From NCBI RefSeq assembly GCF_010727475.1, contig NZ_AP022567.1, positions 5,332,001 through 5,396,000 on the forward strand: a DNA stretch of 64,000 nt, given 5' to 3'. A program made the translations under genes and the position numbers. Source of the stretch: Mycolicibacterium mageritense. Its GTDB lineage: Bacteria; Actinomycetota; Actinomycetes; Mycobacteriales; Mycobacteriaceae. Positions 24,967 through 34,577 of this stretch are shown here, piece by piece. Position 1 is the stretch's first letter. Every line of letters begins with the position of its first letter. The notes below the pieces were generated by a model. The model was not told the origin of the DNA. It saw only the letters and a list, made by a program, of their open reading frames with translations, and made no database searches.

Positions 24967-27162
24967 ATGTCAGACGAGCCATCAGCAGCGGTACCAGCTC
25001 CGAGGGCAACGAATCTGATCGACTCGCTCCTCAGTAGGGTCCGCGACAATGACCCGTCGCTAGCGGACGACCTCCGCCGCGCCATTAAGTCCGTCACCGC
25101 CGACCGCGAGTTCGGGTTGGTATTCAATCGTCACCTACCCGAGACTGTCGAACTGCCCGGACGCGCCGTGCGTGTTCTCGACAAGGTGCGCATCAAAGAC
25201 GACGAGGGAGGGCGCACCTGGCGCGTGAACAAGGTGCGCCGCGCCAAGGGTGGTCGCGTTGCCGAGATTGTCAGTGCCGACACAGACGCGCTGAGGGACA
25301 ACCAGCCGCTCGACAACCTCGTGGTGATCGCTGACTTCCGTGACCCCATCTACCCCGGACTCAAGTCCACAGGAGACCGCATCGAGCGCGGCGGGGAGAA
25401 GCCGTTCCACACTGTCATCAACGCCGAAAACGCACACGCGCTGGAAGCCCTGTCGTTTACGCACGCGGGCAAGGTCGATTGCATCTACATTGACCCGCCG
25501 TACAACACGCGAGCCAACGACTGGAAGTACAACAACGACTTCGTGGACCCGAAAGATACCTACTCGCACAGCAAGTGGCTGGCTTTCATGAAGCGGAGAC
25601 TGGAGCTGGCGAAAAAACTGCTCGATCCCGATGACTCGGTTCTGATCGTCACGATTGACGAGAAGGAAGTGCATCGACTGGGGTTACTGCTGGAGCAGAC
25701 TTTCCCGCAGGCGCGTATCCAAATGGTCTCATCGGTGATAAACCCCAAGGGCGTGTCACGGGGCGCTGAGTTCCGCCGCACCGATGAGTACATTTTCTAT
25801 GCGATGTTGGGCGCTGCGGCTCCCACTCGGCTCCTCCTTGGTCCCGAGTGGTCGAGTTCAGCAGCGGGTACAGAGGATGTTTCGGCTGAGGACGTTGACA
25901 CGGAACCGGAGCTTCAAACTCCCGAGTGGACCTCAATGATGCGCCGTGGATCAAACGCCGCGCGGGCTGACCGTCCGTCGATGTTCTATCCGATATACGC
26001 CGACCCGTCCATCCCGAAGATCGTTGATGTTGGTGACGCCCTCCCAGCGGGTGTTCATGAGGCTCCGACGCGCAAGGGGCTCGTTGCGATTTTGCCTCTG
26101 CGACGGAATGGCAAGGAAGGACGGTGGCAGATATCGGCGGGCGAACTGCGAACGCGGATAGAACAGGGACGTGTACGACTTGGGCGTCCAACTACTTACG
26201 GCTTTGTCGTGAACTACTTGCCAGACGGTGCGTACGAAGCCGTGATGTCTGATCAGTTTGAGGTCACAGGTCGGGCAGAGGATGGATCGCTCATCGCGGT
26301 TGGTCGGCGCGACGGGCGACGCATCGCACCTACTCAATGGAAGCTGCGCGCTCACAACGCCTCCGAGCATGGCTCCACTCTCTTGTCGAGTTTTCTGCCT
26401 GGGCGTAGTTTTCCCTTTCCGAAATCGTTGTACGCCGTGGAGGATTGCCTGCGGTTCTTCCTCAAGGACAAGCCCGATGCGGTGATCCTTGACTTCTTCG
26501 CAGGATCGGGAACGACTGCTCATGCCGTGATGCGGTTGAACCGTCAAGACAACGGTTGGCGACAGTCCATCTCCATCACGAACAACGAAGTCTCGGCTGA
26601 CGAGCAGAAGAAGCTCCGTGAGGAGGGACGGTACCCAGGTGATGCCGCATGGGAGGCGTGGGGAATCTGTGAGTACATCACCAAACCTCGAATCAAAGCG
26701 GCGGTGACGGGGCGGACTCCCGAAGGCGAGACCATCAAGGGTAATTACAAGTTCACCGATGAGTTCCCGATGTCCGAGGGCTTCGAGGAGAACGTCGAGT
26801 TCTTTACCCTGACCTACGAAGACGCCGAAGCTGTGCGGCTGGACCTAGCTTTCACCGCCGTAGCGCCGATGTTGTGGCTGCGCGCGGGTGGGCAAGGCTC
26901 TCGAATTGACACGCGCACGGACACTTTCGCAGTTGCCGATCACTACGGCGTGCTCTTCGACCCTGACCATTGGCGCGGCTTCGTACGCTCTCTGGAGAAG
27001 GTCGAGGTCTTGCGCTGTGTGTATGTGGTGACCGACGACGATGCACTGTTTCAGCGCGTCACATCGAAGCTGCCCGACGAAGTGAACGGGCATCGGCTTG
27101 ATGTGGTGCGTTTGTACGAGAACTACCTGAATAACTTCGAAATCAACACAACTCGCGTGTAG
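24967..27162 (+). CDS. adenine-specific DNA methyltransferase, type III Mod-like
   Basis: A 731-residue N6-adenine methyltransferase with beta-class motif order: DPPYNT (catalytic, about residue 175) precedes the AdoMet-binding FFAGSGTTAHAV (about 510). The region between holds a likely target-recognition domain (residues 250-480). ATG 24967 is chosen over an upstream TTG. A helicase-nuclease gene starts 12 bp after its stop, so the two form a modification-restriction pair beside attL. It would modify host and element DNA at a sequence that cannot be predicted here. Confidence 0.88.
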   Translation: MSDEPSAAVPAPRATNLIDSLLSRVRDNDPSLADDLRRAIKSVTADREFGLVFNRHLPETVELPGRAVRVLDKVRIKDDEGGRTWRVNKVRRAKGGRVAEIVSADTDALRDNQPLDNLVVIADFRDPIYPGLKSTGDRIERGGEKPFHTVINAENAHALEALSFTHAGKVDCIYIDPPYNTRANDWKYNNDFVDPKDTYSHSKWLAFMKRRLELAKKLLDPDDSVLIVTIDEKEVHRLGLLLEQTFPQARIQMVSSVINPKGVSRGAEFRRTDEYIFYAMLGAAAPTRLLLGPEWSSSAAGTEDVSAEDVDTEPELQTPEWTSMMRRGSNAARADRPSMFYPIYADPSIPKIVDVGDALPAGVHEAPTRKGLVAILPLRRNGKEGRWQISAGELRTRIEQGRVRLGRPTTYGFVVNYLPDGAYEAVMSDQFEVTGRAEDGSLIAVGRRDGRRIAPTQWKLRAHNASEHGSTLLSSFLPGRSFPFPKSLYAVEDCLRFFLKDKPDAVILDFFAGSGTTAHAVMRLNRQDNGWRQSISITNNEVSADEQKKLREEGRYPGDAAWEAWGICEYITKPRIKAAVTGRTPEGETIKGNYKFTDEFPMSEGFEENVEFFTLTYEDAEAVRLDLAFTAVAPMLWLRAGGQGSRIDTRTDTFAVADHYGVLFDPDHWRGFVRSLEKVEVLRCVYVVTDDDALFQRVTSKLPDEVNGHRLDVVRLYENYLNNFEINTTRV

Positions 27163-27174
27163 GAGTAACCGGAA

Positions 27175-29784
27175 GTGCATTTCTCGCTATTCGACTACCA
27201 GGACTCGGCTGCACGTGAGGTGCTGTCGAAACTGGTGACTGCACGCAAAATCTACCGTGACCCGAACTACAACAAGCGCACCGCATTTGCTCTCGCTGCC
27301 GTCACTGGCGCGGGCAAGACCGTCATCGCTTCGGCAGTGATCGAAGCCTTGTTCAAAGATTCGAACGAATACGACATCGAACACGACCCCACGGCGGTTG
27401 TTCTCTGGCTGACTGACGATGAGAGCCTCAACAATCAAACCAAAGGCAGGATGCTCACCGCGTCGGAGCTGAACTCGAACCAGCTTCTGTCCATCAACAA
27501 CACGGACTTCCCAGAAGTCTTCGACCCGCTGACCGTGTACTTCCTGAATGTGCAGAAGCTGTATGACGGCTCAACGAGTTGGACTCAACGAACCGCGACG
27601 CGTCCTTGGACGCTGTGGGACACCATTAAGAACACCATCGAAGAACCCACGCGCACCCTCTATTTGGTCCTCGATGAGGCGCACAAGGGTATGACCAACG
27701 GTAAGCAGAACAAGTCCACCACGGCGCTGCGTCTGGTCAACGGGGAAGGTGACCGTCCGCCAGTGCCAATCGTGTGGGGCATCTCCGCGACGCCTGAGCG
27801 GTTCAAGAAGGCTATGGAGGGTGCCACTGGTCGGATGACCGAGGACGACGTGACAGTCTCAGTCGCTGATGTTCAGGACTCCGGGCTCCTCAAAGACACC
27901 ATCGTCCTCAATGCGCCAAGTGAAGATGGACAGTTCGAGACAACGATGCTGCGGGCAGCCGTGGCATCTGTGAAGGACCAAACTGCGCGTTGGGATGCCT
28001 ACTGCCAGGAACAGGGTATTGATCCCGTGCTTCCGCTGCTGGTGGTTCAGGTCGGAGACAAACCAAGCGACGCTGAACTCAAACTCATTGTCGGTACCAT
28101 CCTCGAAGAGTGGGATGAACTGACCGAGAAGAACATTCGCCACGTGTTCGGGGACCACTCGGACATCGCAACGGCAGGCATCAACGTCCGTCACGTCGAA
28201 CCCGAAACTGTTCAAGTGAAGTCCTATATCCGTGTGCTTCTTGCCAAGAACGCGGTGAACACAGGATGGGACTGCCCACGAGCCGAGGTGTTGTTCTCGA
28301 TGCGGGGCGGACGGGACCGCACCTTCATTACACAGTTCCTCGGGCGCATGGTCCGTACACCGTTAGCACGACGGATACCCTCGGACGAATTGCTGAACTC
28401 GGTCACCTGCCTGCTTCCCAAGTTCGATTCGCAGACCACCGACGAGGTGGCAAAAGCACTGACCAACCGTGCGTACGACGAATCCAGCTCGGATGGAGAG
28501 AATGACGGCGGCAAACAGCGGGTTTTGCGCGATCCAGTGACGTTGCATCAAAACATCGTGCCCCCAGGCGGTGTTGACGACGGAGACCCACGCAAGGACA
28601 GCTACGTCCCACAGGCGGTGTTCGATCTGTTCCCGCTCTTGCCCAGTGAGACGAAGCCGCAACCTGCCGCCAAACCCTTAGCGAATCTGTTCGACGCCGC
28701 TGTCGCACTTGCGGGTGACGGACTGCTGACAGACGCGAACGCGAAAGCGCTGCAAATGCTATTCGACGTGCTCGACGGGATTTTCAACTCGTCGGAGCAC
28801 AAGGACGCCATCGCAAAAGCTATAGCGGACATCCAGACCGCCGATGTCGCGGTGACTGAAGTGAACATGAAGGACGGCTCAACCAACTCGGACAAGATGA
28901 CGCTCGCCGCTGATACCCGCGCCATCGACGCGGCGTTCAGCGCCGCGAGTCGAGCCATCACCAAGAACATCGCCACGAAGTACCAAAAGTTCCGCGCCGA
29001 ACGTGACAAGGACGCGGACGGCAACATGGACCTCATCCAGGCGAAACTCGAAGTGGCTGCGCTTACAACACTTCCAGTGGTGAAAACGGCGCTCGATGAG
29101 AAGGCAACCGCTGTAGTCAAGGAATGGATGGCGACCTACGACGCGGGGATTCGTGCACTCAGCGATGAGCAGAAGGCTCAGTACAGCAGGATCAGGGGAC
29201 GTGCTGGTGTGCCGCTACCTCAACCAGCAGTATTGCCGACCACCAAGCTGGAGCCGACCAAGGACAAGGAAGGAAAGAACCTACTGCCCACTTCGCGGCG
29301 GCACCTGTTGTCCGATGCGAACGGCGACTATCCGCTGGACTTCAGGAGCGGTTGGGAGCACCAAGTCGTGAAGACCGAGCTAGCGCGGAAGGGTACTGCG
29401 AAGGTCGTTGGCTGGTACCGCAATCCTTCGGCGGCAACGGAGAATGCAATTCGCGTGCCGTATCAGAGGAAGGACGGAAGCTGGACCACTGCGCAGCCCG
29501 ATTTCATCTTCTTTCAGCAGAAGGCAGACGGCACCGTGATCGCATCGGTGGTCGATCCGCACGGCAGTCACTTCGATGACGGTATCGAGCGGCTGAAGGG
29601 TTTCGCCGCCTTCGTGGAGCGGTACCCGTCCGAGTACGCGGGCTTCGAATCGCTGGCGAAGAACAAGTCGGGAGACTTGGTGAAGCTCAACTTGCTCGAC
29701 TCCGAAGTGCGCAAGGCGATTCGTGCCGATGGCGCGAGCGACAAGGAGCTTTTTAACGGACCCCACGCGGTGAAGTACGCCTGA
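27175..29784 (+). CDS. DEAH-box helicase/nuclease, type III Res-like
   Basis: An 869-residue SF2 protein. Walker A VTGAGKTV is at about residue 40, DEAH in LVLDEAHKG at about 165, motif III ISATPERF at about 202 and motif VI QFLGRMVRTP at about 385. A long helical region follows. The C-terminal domain looks like a PD-(D/E)xK nuclease: SGWEHQVV, then PDFIFF (about 774) and SVVDPHG (about 791). The usual ExK is replaced by D-P-H, so the nuclease centre is non-standard. With the methyltransferase upstream it should cut unmodified foreign DNA. Confidence 0.85.
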   Translation: MHFSLFDYQDSAAREVLSKLVTARKIYRDPNYNKRTAFALAAVTGAGKTVIASAVIEALFKDSNEYDIEHDPTAVVLWLTDDESLNNQTKGRMLTASELNSNQLLSINNTDFPEVFDPLTVYFLNVQKLYDGSTSWTQRTATRPWTLWDTIKNTIEEPTRTLYLVLDEAHKGMTNGKQNKSTTALRLVNGEGDRPPVPIVWGISATPERFKKAMEGATGRMTEDDVTVSVADVQDSGLLKDTIVLNAPSEDGQFETTMLRAAVASVKDQTARWDAYCQEQGIDPVLPLLVVQVGDKPSDAELKLIVGTILEEWDELTEKNIRHVFGDHSDIATAGINVRHVEPETVQVKSYIRVLLAKNAVNTGWDCPRAEVLFSMRGGRDRTFITQFLGRMVRTPLARRIPSDELLNSVTCLLPKFDSQTTDEVAKALTNRAYDESSSDGENDGGKQRVLRDPVTLHQNIVPPGGVDDGDPRKDSYVPQAVFDLFPLLPSETKPQPAAKPLANLFDAAVALAGDGLLTDANAKALQMLFDVLDGIFNSSEHKDAIAKAIADIQTADVAVTEVNMKDGSTNSDKMTLAADTRAIDAAFSAASRAITKNIATKYQKFRAERDKDADGNMDLIQAKLEVAALTTLPVVKTALDEKATAVVKEWMATYDAGIRALSDEQKAQYSRIRGRAGVPLPQPAVLPTTKLEPTKDKEGKNLLPTSRRHLLSDANGDYPLDFRSGWEHQVVKTELARKGTAKVVGWYRNPSAATENAIRVPYQRKDGSWTTAQPDFIFFQQKADGTVIASVVDPHGSHFDDGIERLKGFAAFVERYPSEYAGFESLAKNKSGDLVKLNLLDSEVRKAIRADGASDKELFNGPHAVKYA

Positions 29785-29892
29785 CGAACCTGTTACGTGT
29801 GGCCGTGACTCGAATCAGGTCACATCGCTGGATTCGTGCACGTCCCCATTACCTGCTGCCTGATGTCGGTGGCTGGAGCGATGCTGGACACC

Positions 29893-30201
29893 ATGAGCAA
29901 CGACGTGACCGAAGACATCCCCGTCTACCTGGACGCCGCGAGTACCGGGGTCTGGTGGGTAACAACCATCAGCGGCGCGGTGCATGTGTGGGACTTCGAC
30001 GCCATGACCATCGCGCGCGCCCGCCCCGACGATGACACCGTGATGCGATGGGACGGTGATGCGGTGTCCATCGTCAGCGTGATCGACTACCCGAGAATCG
30101 GGCACGGTTTCGGTGTCGTCCTGGACACCCCTGGTGTCGATGGGTGCGTGACCATCAGGACATCGTCCGATGTGGTGAGGATCGAAAGAGCCGCGTCGTG
30201 A
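29893..30201 (+). CDS. hypothetical protein, first gene of a small coupled operon
   Basis: A 102-residue acidic, beta-rich protein beginning MSNDVTEDIPVYLDA; I do not recognise it. ATG 29893 is preferred to an upstream in-frame ATG. Segments such as GVWWVTTISGAVHVWDFD and VMRWDGDAVSIVSV suggest a small beta-sandwich. Its stop overlaps the next start (GTGA). The following gene is broken by IS256. Confidence 0.6.
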   Translation: MSNDVTEDIPVYLDAASTGVWWVTTISGAVHVWDFDAMTIARARPDDDTVMRWDGDAVSIVSVIDYPRIGHGFGVVLDTPGVDGCVTIRTSSDVVRIERAAS

Positions 30202-30457
30202 CCTACGACCTCACGCCCTTCATCACCGACGCTGACCGAATGTGGCTACAGGCAAGGGTGACCTGGATACCGCGCGACGGCGGGGACACCGTGACCGTGA
30301 GCGGCGACTACCTGGAGGGGGCGGATGGCGCGGCGGAGCTGGGCTGCGGGATTGAGGAGATGTGCGATGACCTGGGGATCATCCACCACCTCAACGACAC
30401 CGAGCACTACCTGATGCTGTGCGACCTGGTGAATAGGCAACTGTCCCGCCGCCCTTG

Positions 30458-31866
30458 GAGGAATGATCAAGACTTGTGGATCTGGGAGGGCGTGCCTTCC
30501 CGCAAATATGATCCCGGTAGTCACTTGATCAAGTCAGCGTTGCAGCGCTGGCGGAAAGGCACGCTTCGTGCTCACGGTAGTCAACAACAACGAAGGTTCC
30601 AACCCGGCCGGCCAAGACCGCTCGATCCTCGATGAGATCGTGCGTGACGGGGCCCGGCAGATGCTCGCCGCGGCACTGCGCGCTGAGGTCGCCGCCTATA
30701 TCGACCAGTTCGTCGATCAGGTCGATGAGAATGGGCACCGGCTGGTGGTGCGCAACGGGTATCACCACGAACGTGAGGTGATGACCGCCGCCGGTGCGGT
30801 CGCGGTGAAAGCACCCCGGGTCAACGACAAGCGTGTCGACCGGAAACCGGTGAGCGGCAGAAGTTTTCGTCGAAGATCCTGCCTGCGTGGGCACGCAAGA
30901 GCCCGGAGATCTCTGCGGTGCTTCCGTTGCTGTACCTGCATGGGCTGTCCTCCGGTGATTTCGGGCCCGCCCTGGAGCAGTTCCTGGGTCGGGCGCGGGG
31001 CTGTCAGCAGCCACGATCACCCGGCTGACCAGTCAATGGCAGAGAGGCCGCCGCCTTCGCCGACCGGGCTATCACCGCCGATTATGTGTACCTGTGGGTC
31101 GACGGCATCCACCTCAAAGTGCGTTTGGAGCAGGAGAAACTATGCCTGCTGGTGATGATCGGGGTCCGCGCCGACGGCAAGAAGGAACTCATCGCCCTGG
31201 CTGATGGGTATCGGGAATCGACCGAGTCGTGGGCCGATCTGCTGCGCTCGTGCAAACGCCGCGGCATGACGGCGCCGGCCCTGGCGGTCGGGGACGGGCG
31301 CTCGGTTCTGGCCGCGCTGCGGGAGGTGTTCCCACAAGCGCGTGAGCAACGCTGCTGGTTCCATAAACAAGCCAATGTGCTTGCTGCACTGCCGAAATCA
31401 GCACACCAACGCGATCAAAGCGATGCAGGAAATCTACAACGCCGAAGACGACACGCACGCACGCCAAGCGATCGTGGCCTTCGAGAAGGCTTACGGCGCC
31501 AAGTACCCCAAGGTTGTGGCCAAGATCATCGATGACGCCGACGTGTTGCTCGAGTTCTACCGGTACCCGGCCGAACACTGGATACACCTGCGCACCACTA
31601 ACCCGATCGAATCCACCTTCGCGACCGTGCGACTGCGGACCAAGGTCACCAAAGGCCCCGGATCCCGCGCTGCGGGTCTGGCGATGGCCTACAAGCTGAT
31701 CGAGGCCGCACAGGCGAAATGGCGAGCGGTCAACGCACCCCACCTGGTGAAACTGGTCCGCGACGGCGCCACCTTCGAGAAGGGAAAACTCGCCGAAACC
31801 GACTCCACCTCACCCACCGAGGAGGCCGCCTGAAACTCGCTCATCCACAAGTCTTGACAATATCTC
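30458..31866 (+). mobile_element. IS256-family insertion sequence, copy 2
   Basis: A 1409-bp element with the same terminal repeats as copy 1. Perfect 9-bp target duplication CCGCCCTTG at 30449-30457 and 31867-31875. It differs from copy 1 almost only by homopolymer lengths and short indels. Confidence 0.94.
30568..31833 (+). pseudogene. IS256-family (Mutator) transposase, copy 2, frameshifted
   Basis: The frame is intact through AVAVKAPRVNDKRVDRKPV, breaks near 30860 and again near 31000-31040, is open from 31086 (VYLWVDGIHLKV) to about 31400, and shifts once more at a CACACCAACG stretch before the last third. The catalytic D in VDGIHLKV and the C-terminal E region are present. Copy 1 has extra or missing bases at the same places, so a consensus of the two gives an almost complete transposase. 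Confidence 0.87.
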
Positions 31867-31929
31867 CCGCCCTTGGGCGGAGCTGCACTGTCCCGAGGGC
31901 GTGGCACGCCTGGAGCTGATCCCGCCGCC

Positions 31930-32169
31930 GTGACTGACCCGCTGGACGCGCTGCTTGACACCATCGACGCCCTGGAGCTGGACGACGACGACACCGATGA
32001 CTTCCCGTGGACGGACGCCGCGCGGTGGTGTCCGACCGAGCTGGACTGGGCTGACCCGTATGACGACCCGTTGCCCGCGTTCGAGGACGACGGCGCGGTG
32101 ATTGTGACCGACCCCGATAGACCGTGGGTGGTGCGGTATGAGCCGCCGTGGTGGGCTGCTGAGTTATGA
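31930..32169 (+). CDS. hypothetical acidic protein, last gene of the IS-interrupted operon
   Basis: A 79-residue, strongly acidic protein starting at GTG 31930, which overlaps the stop of the disrupted gene. It is rich in Asp (ALELDDDDTDDFPW) and ends with a tryptophan-rich segment (WVVRYEPPWWAAEL). Not recognised. The charge and size recall DNA-mimic or anti-restriction proteins, but that is speculation. Confidence 0.55.
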   Translation: MTDPLDALLDTIDALELDDDDTDDFPWTDAARWCPTELDWADPYDDPLPAFEDDGAVIVTDPDRPWVVRYEPPWWAAEL

Positions 32170-32191
32170 AATATGTTGTGGGGGTAAGCGT

Positions 32192-32956
32192 TTACGGTGA
32201 GTACGACAAACACGCGGCGGGATCAGTCATCGCCCGCCCCGCTTCGATGCCTGCAATGCGGGCTGCGCGTTGGTCGGCATCCTCGGTACCTTCGGGCTTG
32301 GCAGCATTCACCGCCGCGTCCCAGTCCCCGGTGTAGTCGGTCGCGTTGGTACGCATGTATGCCCCGGACAAGCAATCGGCGCGGTTTTCGGCGGTAACAC
32401 CGCGTGAGGGTTGCCCCACGGCGTCCTCGACGGCGTGCCCGTACTCGTGAGCCATCACCAGAGCCACCGCCAGGTCGCCGCCTTCGGTGCGGATGCGCTC
32501 CAACTCGGAAACATCCCAGATGATCGTGTCCGATTTCGTGGTTGCGGGACAGTAGCCCGCCACCTTCACGGCGTCACCGTCGCACGTCGGGCGCTCGCCA
32601 AGGCGGCTATCGAACGGCACCACCTCTGCGCTGATCGTGCGCCCCAGCGCGGTCTCCCAGAAAGGGTCGATGTCGTTGAGCGCCCTCCATACCAATTCCT
32701 GCACGGTCTCGGCAGCGGCGGCGGTTGTCGGCGCGGCGGTCAAAGTCGGCATAGGAGCTTTTGGCGTGGTCATCACGGCGGGTGAGCTGATTGCGGTGCC
32801 AGCGGTCGTCGTTGTCCCGCACGCGGACAGCGCGATAGCCGTCACCACCGCTGCGGTGACGGTCGCCCAGCGCTTCCGTGTGCCCATACCTGATACAACG
32901 CTCGGTACAAACAGTTCGGTACCAGTGGCTAGGGGACGTGACACTTTGCGGCTCAT
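32192..32956 (-). CDS. metallopeptidase lipoprotein (HExxH)
   Basis: A 254-residue exported protein. A lipoprotein signal (GTRKRWATVTAAVVTAIA, then lipobox LSACG) is followed by a Thr/Ala/Pro linker and a catalytic domain with VMAHEYGHAVEDAVG (about residue 169) and a downstream ENRADCLSGAY segment that supplies the third zinc ligand region. This matches the neutral zinc metallopeptidase family. The ATG at 32956 overlaps the upstream stop; an internal ATG at 32887 gives a cleaner signal peptide. It is the last gene of a six-gene coupled operon. Confidence 0.82.
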   Translation of the reverse strand: MSRKVSRPLATGTELFVPSVVSGMGTRKRWATVTAAVVTAIALSACGTTTTAGTAISSPAVMTTPKAPMPTLTAAPTTAAAAETVQELVWRALNDIDPFWETALGRTISAEVVPFDSRLGERPTCDGDAVKVAGYCPATTKSDTIIWDVSELERIRTEGGDLAVALVMAHEYGHAVEDAVGQPSRGVTAENRADCLSGAYMRTNATDYTGDWDAAVNAAKPEGTEDADQRAARIAGIEAGRAMTDPAACLSYSP

Positions 32957-33363
32957 ATCTTGAAAGACCCTTCGCTAGAACCCGAATCGGCGGGCGGCGG
33001 TGTGGAACGTCCTGTTGTGCCCAGGTCGGTGTCGATGCCGTCGAAGCGGCGTCCGGCTTCGGCTTCCAGCTCCTCGGTGTCCTCGGCGCGTGTGACGGTG
33101 ACCTGCGCCTGGTTGTCCAGTTCGGATTTGATAGCGCCCAGCGATGCGGCGATCTTCACCATGCCCTCGTTGAGGGACGCGGCGGTCGGGTCATAGGCTC
33201 CCAGTGCCTCCCACTTCGTGCCCCACTCGGCGGTCTCCGTGAGCACGTCTGCCGCTGCGGTGTCGATGGCGGTGATGGTCGCGGAGATGCTGCTCGAAAG
33301 CGCGGTCAGTCGCTGCCTCTCGTTCGCCAATGCCTCAGGGTCTACGGTGATTTCGTCGCTCAT
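32953..33363 (-). CDS. WXG100-like helical protein
   Basis: A 136-residue protein. Residues 1-95 read as two helices joined by a W-containing turn (AEWGTKWEALG), the size and shape of WXG100/ESAT-6-like proteins. A hydrophilic tail rich in Pro, Ser and Gly follows (TPPPADSGSSEGS). It overlaps both neighbours by four bases. No YxxxD/E export signal is clearly present and no ESX secretion genes are in the window. Partner may be the 405-residue protein upstream, which also begins with a helical domain. Confidence 0.6.
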   Translation of the reverse strand: MSDEITVDPEALANERQRLTALSSSISATITAIDTAAADVLTETAEWGTKWEALGAYDPTAASLNEGMVKIAASLGAIKSELDNQAQVTVTRAEDTEELEAEAGRRFDGIDTDLGTTGRSTPPPADSGSSEGSFKI

Positions 33364-34577
33364 CGCTTCGGCTCCTCGTCGTCGCGGTCGTCAGGCACAC
33401 GGATGCCCAGCAGTTCGTCCAGTTCGCGGTTCAGCTCCTCCTCGGAACGAAGAATCACGGGACGCTTCATGTGGGCGACATTTTCGCCGCTGCCCATCGA
33501 GCCGTTGGGCGGGCGTACACCACCAGCCCCGCCCATCACGCCACCACCTGCGGGCGGGGTGTTGGTAGTCGGGGGTGTCCCCTGAGGGGGCGTAACACCC
33601 TGCGCGCCAGACGTGTTGGTCGGCGGTGAGGACGTGAGCCCTGCGCCAAGGATTCCCGCAGCGGCGGTACCAGCAACACCTGTTCCAGCGTCCAGAGCCG
33701 CGTCACGCTCGTCCCGCCGATCCTGCGCTTCGCGCTTCTTCTCGGGTGACTGAGGTGCCCCTCCACGGGATGCCTGCGGCTGCGAAAGCTGCCCAGGCGC
33801 ACCGCCACCGGGTCCGTACGCGGCGTTGGGTTGCCCGCCTGTCTGCATCGGCTGCCCGCCAGGGGTCGCCTGAGTCGGTTGAGTGAGCTGCCCTGTGCCC
33901 GCTCCCGCTGTGGGAGGAATCGTGGTGTCCGCGCTCGTCTCGGTACCCACGTTGGTGTCGCTGATCGGGTCAGTCATGGTGACGGGAGCTTCGGGCGTGC
34001 CTGTGGACATGGTTACCGGTGCGCTCTCACCGCCTTCGCTCATCGTGACGGGGGTGTCCTCAGCGCCCTCCACGTCGGGGTCTTCAGTACGGTCGCCGTC
34101 CAGGTCGCCCAGACCGCCGCCCGTTCCGTCACCGAAGTCGCCGTTCGGGTTTTCGGTACTAGGTATGGGGCACCCTGCGGGGGCTGCGGGCTGATCACCC
34201 CACTCGGTACCTGCTGTGTCGGAGTTGTGCAGGTCTTGCGCGGCTTCCTTCTTGCCCATCGCGTCCTTGAGTTCCTTCACCACCTCGGGGTCGTTGCCTG
34301 ACGCGTGGCAAGCCTCTCGCAGGTCGGTGATGTCGGAGGGGCTCGGCGCTGCCTCCAAGCCCTTGTCGTAGGACGCCTGCGTGTCTGCGGTTACCGATGC
34401 GGTATGTAGCCAATCTGCCAGGTTTCCCAGATGCTGAGCCATCGCCGTCCTCGCGGCGTTCGCCGCGTCAACGGTGGTGCCCTTTCCGGGGAAAGGGGTG
34501 GACACAGAGGCGGTGTAGTCGTTGACCTGCTCTGCCAGCTCGCCAAGGCGTTGGCTGATTCCGTGGTACGGGCTCAT
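33360..34577 (-). CDS. large protein with helical N-terminus and low-complexity repeats
   Basis: A 405-residue protein. Residues 1-130 are helical, with an ESX-like flavour (ISQRLGELAEQVNDYTASV). Then comes an acidic Gly/Asp/Thr/Pro region with three copies of PVTM(S/T) spaced about 11 residues apart, a Gln/Gly/Pro-rich stretch, a short Ala/Gly hydrophobic segment (GTAAAGILGAGL) and a charged C-terminus. No signal peptide. It is coupled to the WXG100-like gene and may be co-secreted or displayed. No known family assigned. Confidence 0.6.
   Translation of the reverse strand: MSPYHGISQRLGELAEQVNDYTASVSTPFPGKGTTVDAANAARTAMAQHLGNLADWLHTASVTADTQASYDKGLEAAPSPSDITDLREACHASGNDPEVVKELKDAMGKKEAAQDLHNSDTAGTEWGDQPAAPAGCPIPSTENPNGDFGDGTGGGLGDLDGDRTEDPDVEGAEDTPVTMSEGGESAPVTMSTGTPEAPVTMTDPISDTNVGTETSADTTIPPTAGAGTGQLTQPTQATPGGQPMQTGGQPNAAYGPGGGAPGQLSQPQASRGGAPQSPEKKREAQDRRDERDAALDAGTGVAGTAAAGILGAGLTSSPPTNTSGAQGVTPPQGTPPTTNTPPAGGGVMGGAGGVRPPNGSMGSGENVAHMKRPVILRSEEELNRELDELLGIRVPDDRDDEEPKR

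Larger units (their letters stand above)
30198..31933 (+). pseudogene. hypothetical gene disrupted by IS256 copy 2
   Basis: The 5' part (30198-30457) starts at GTG with TYDLTPFITDADRMWLQARV and runs into the IS. After removing the IS and one 9-bp duplication the frame continues without a break (RRPWAELHCPEGVARLELIPPP) to TGA 31931-31933. The intact protein would be about 109 residues. It overlaps both operon neighbours by four bases, so the insertion probably also silences the third gene. Function unknown. Confidence 0.8.
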
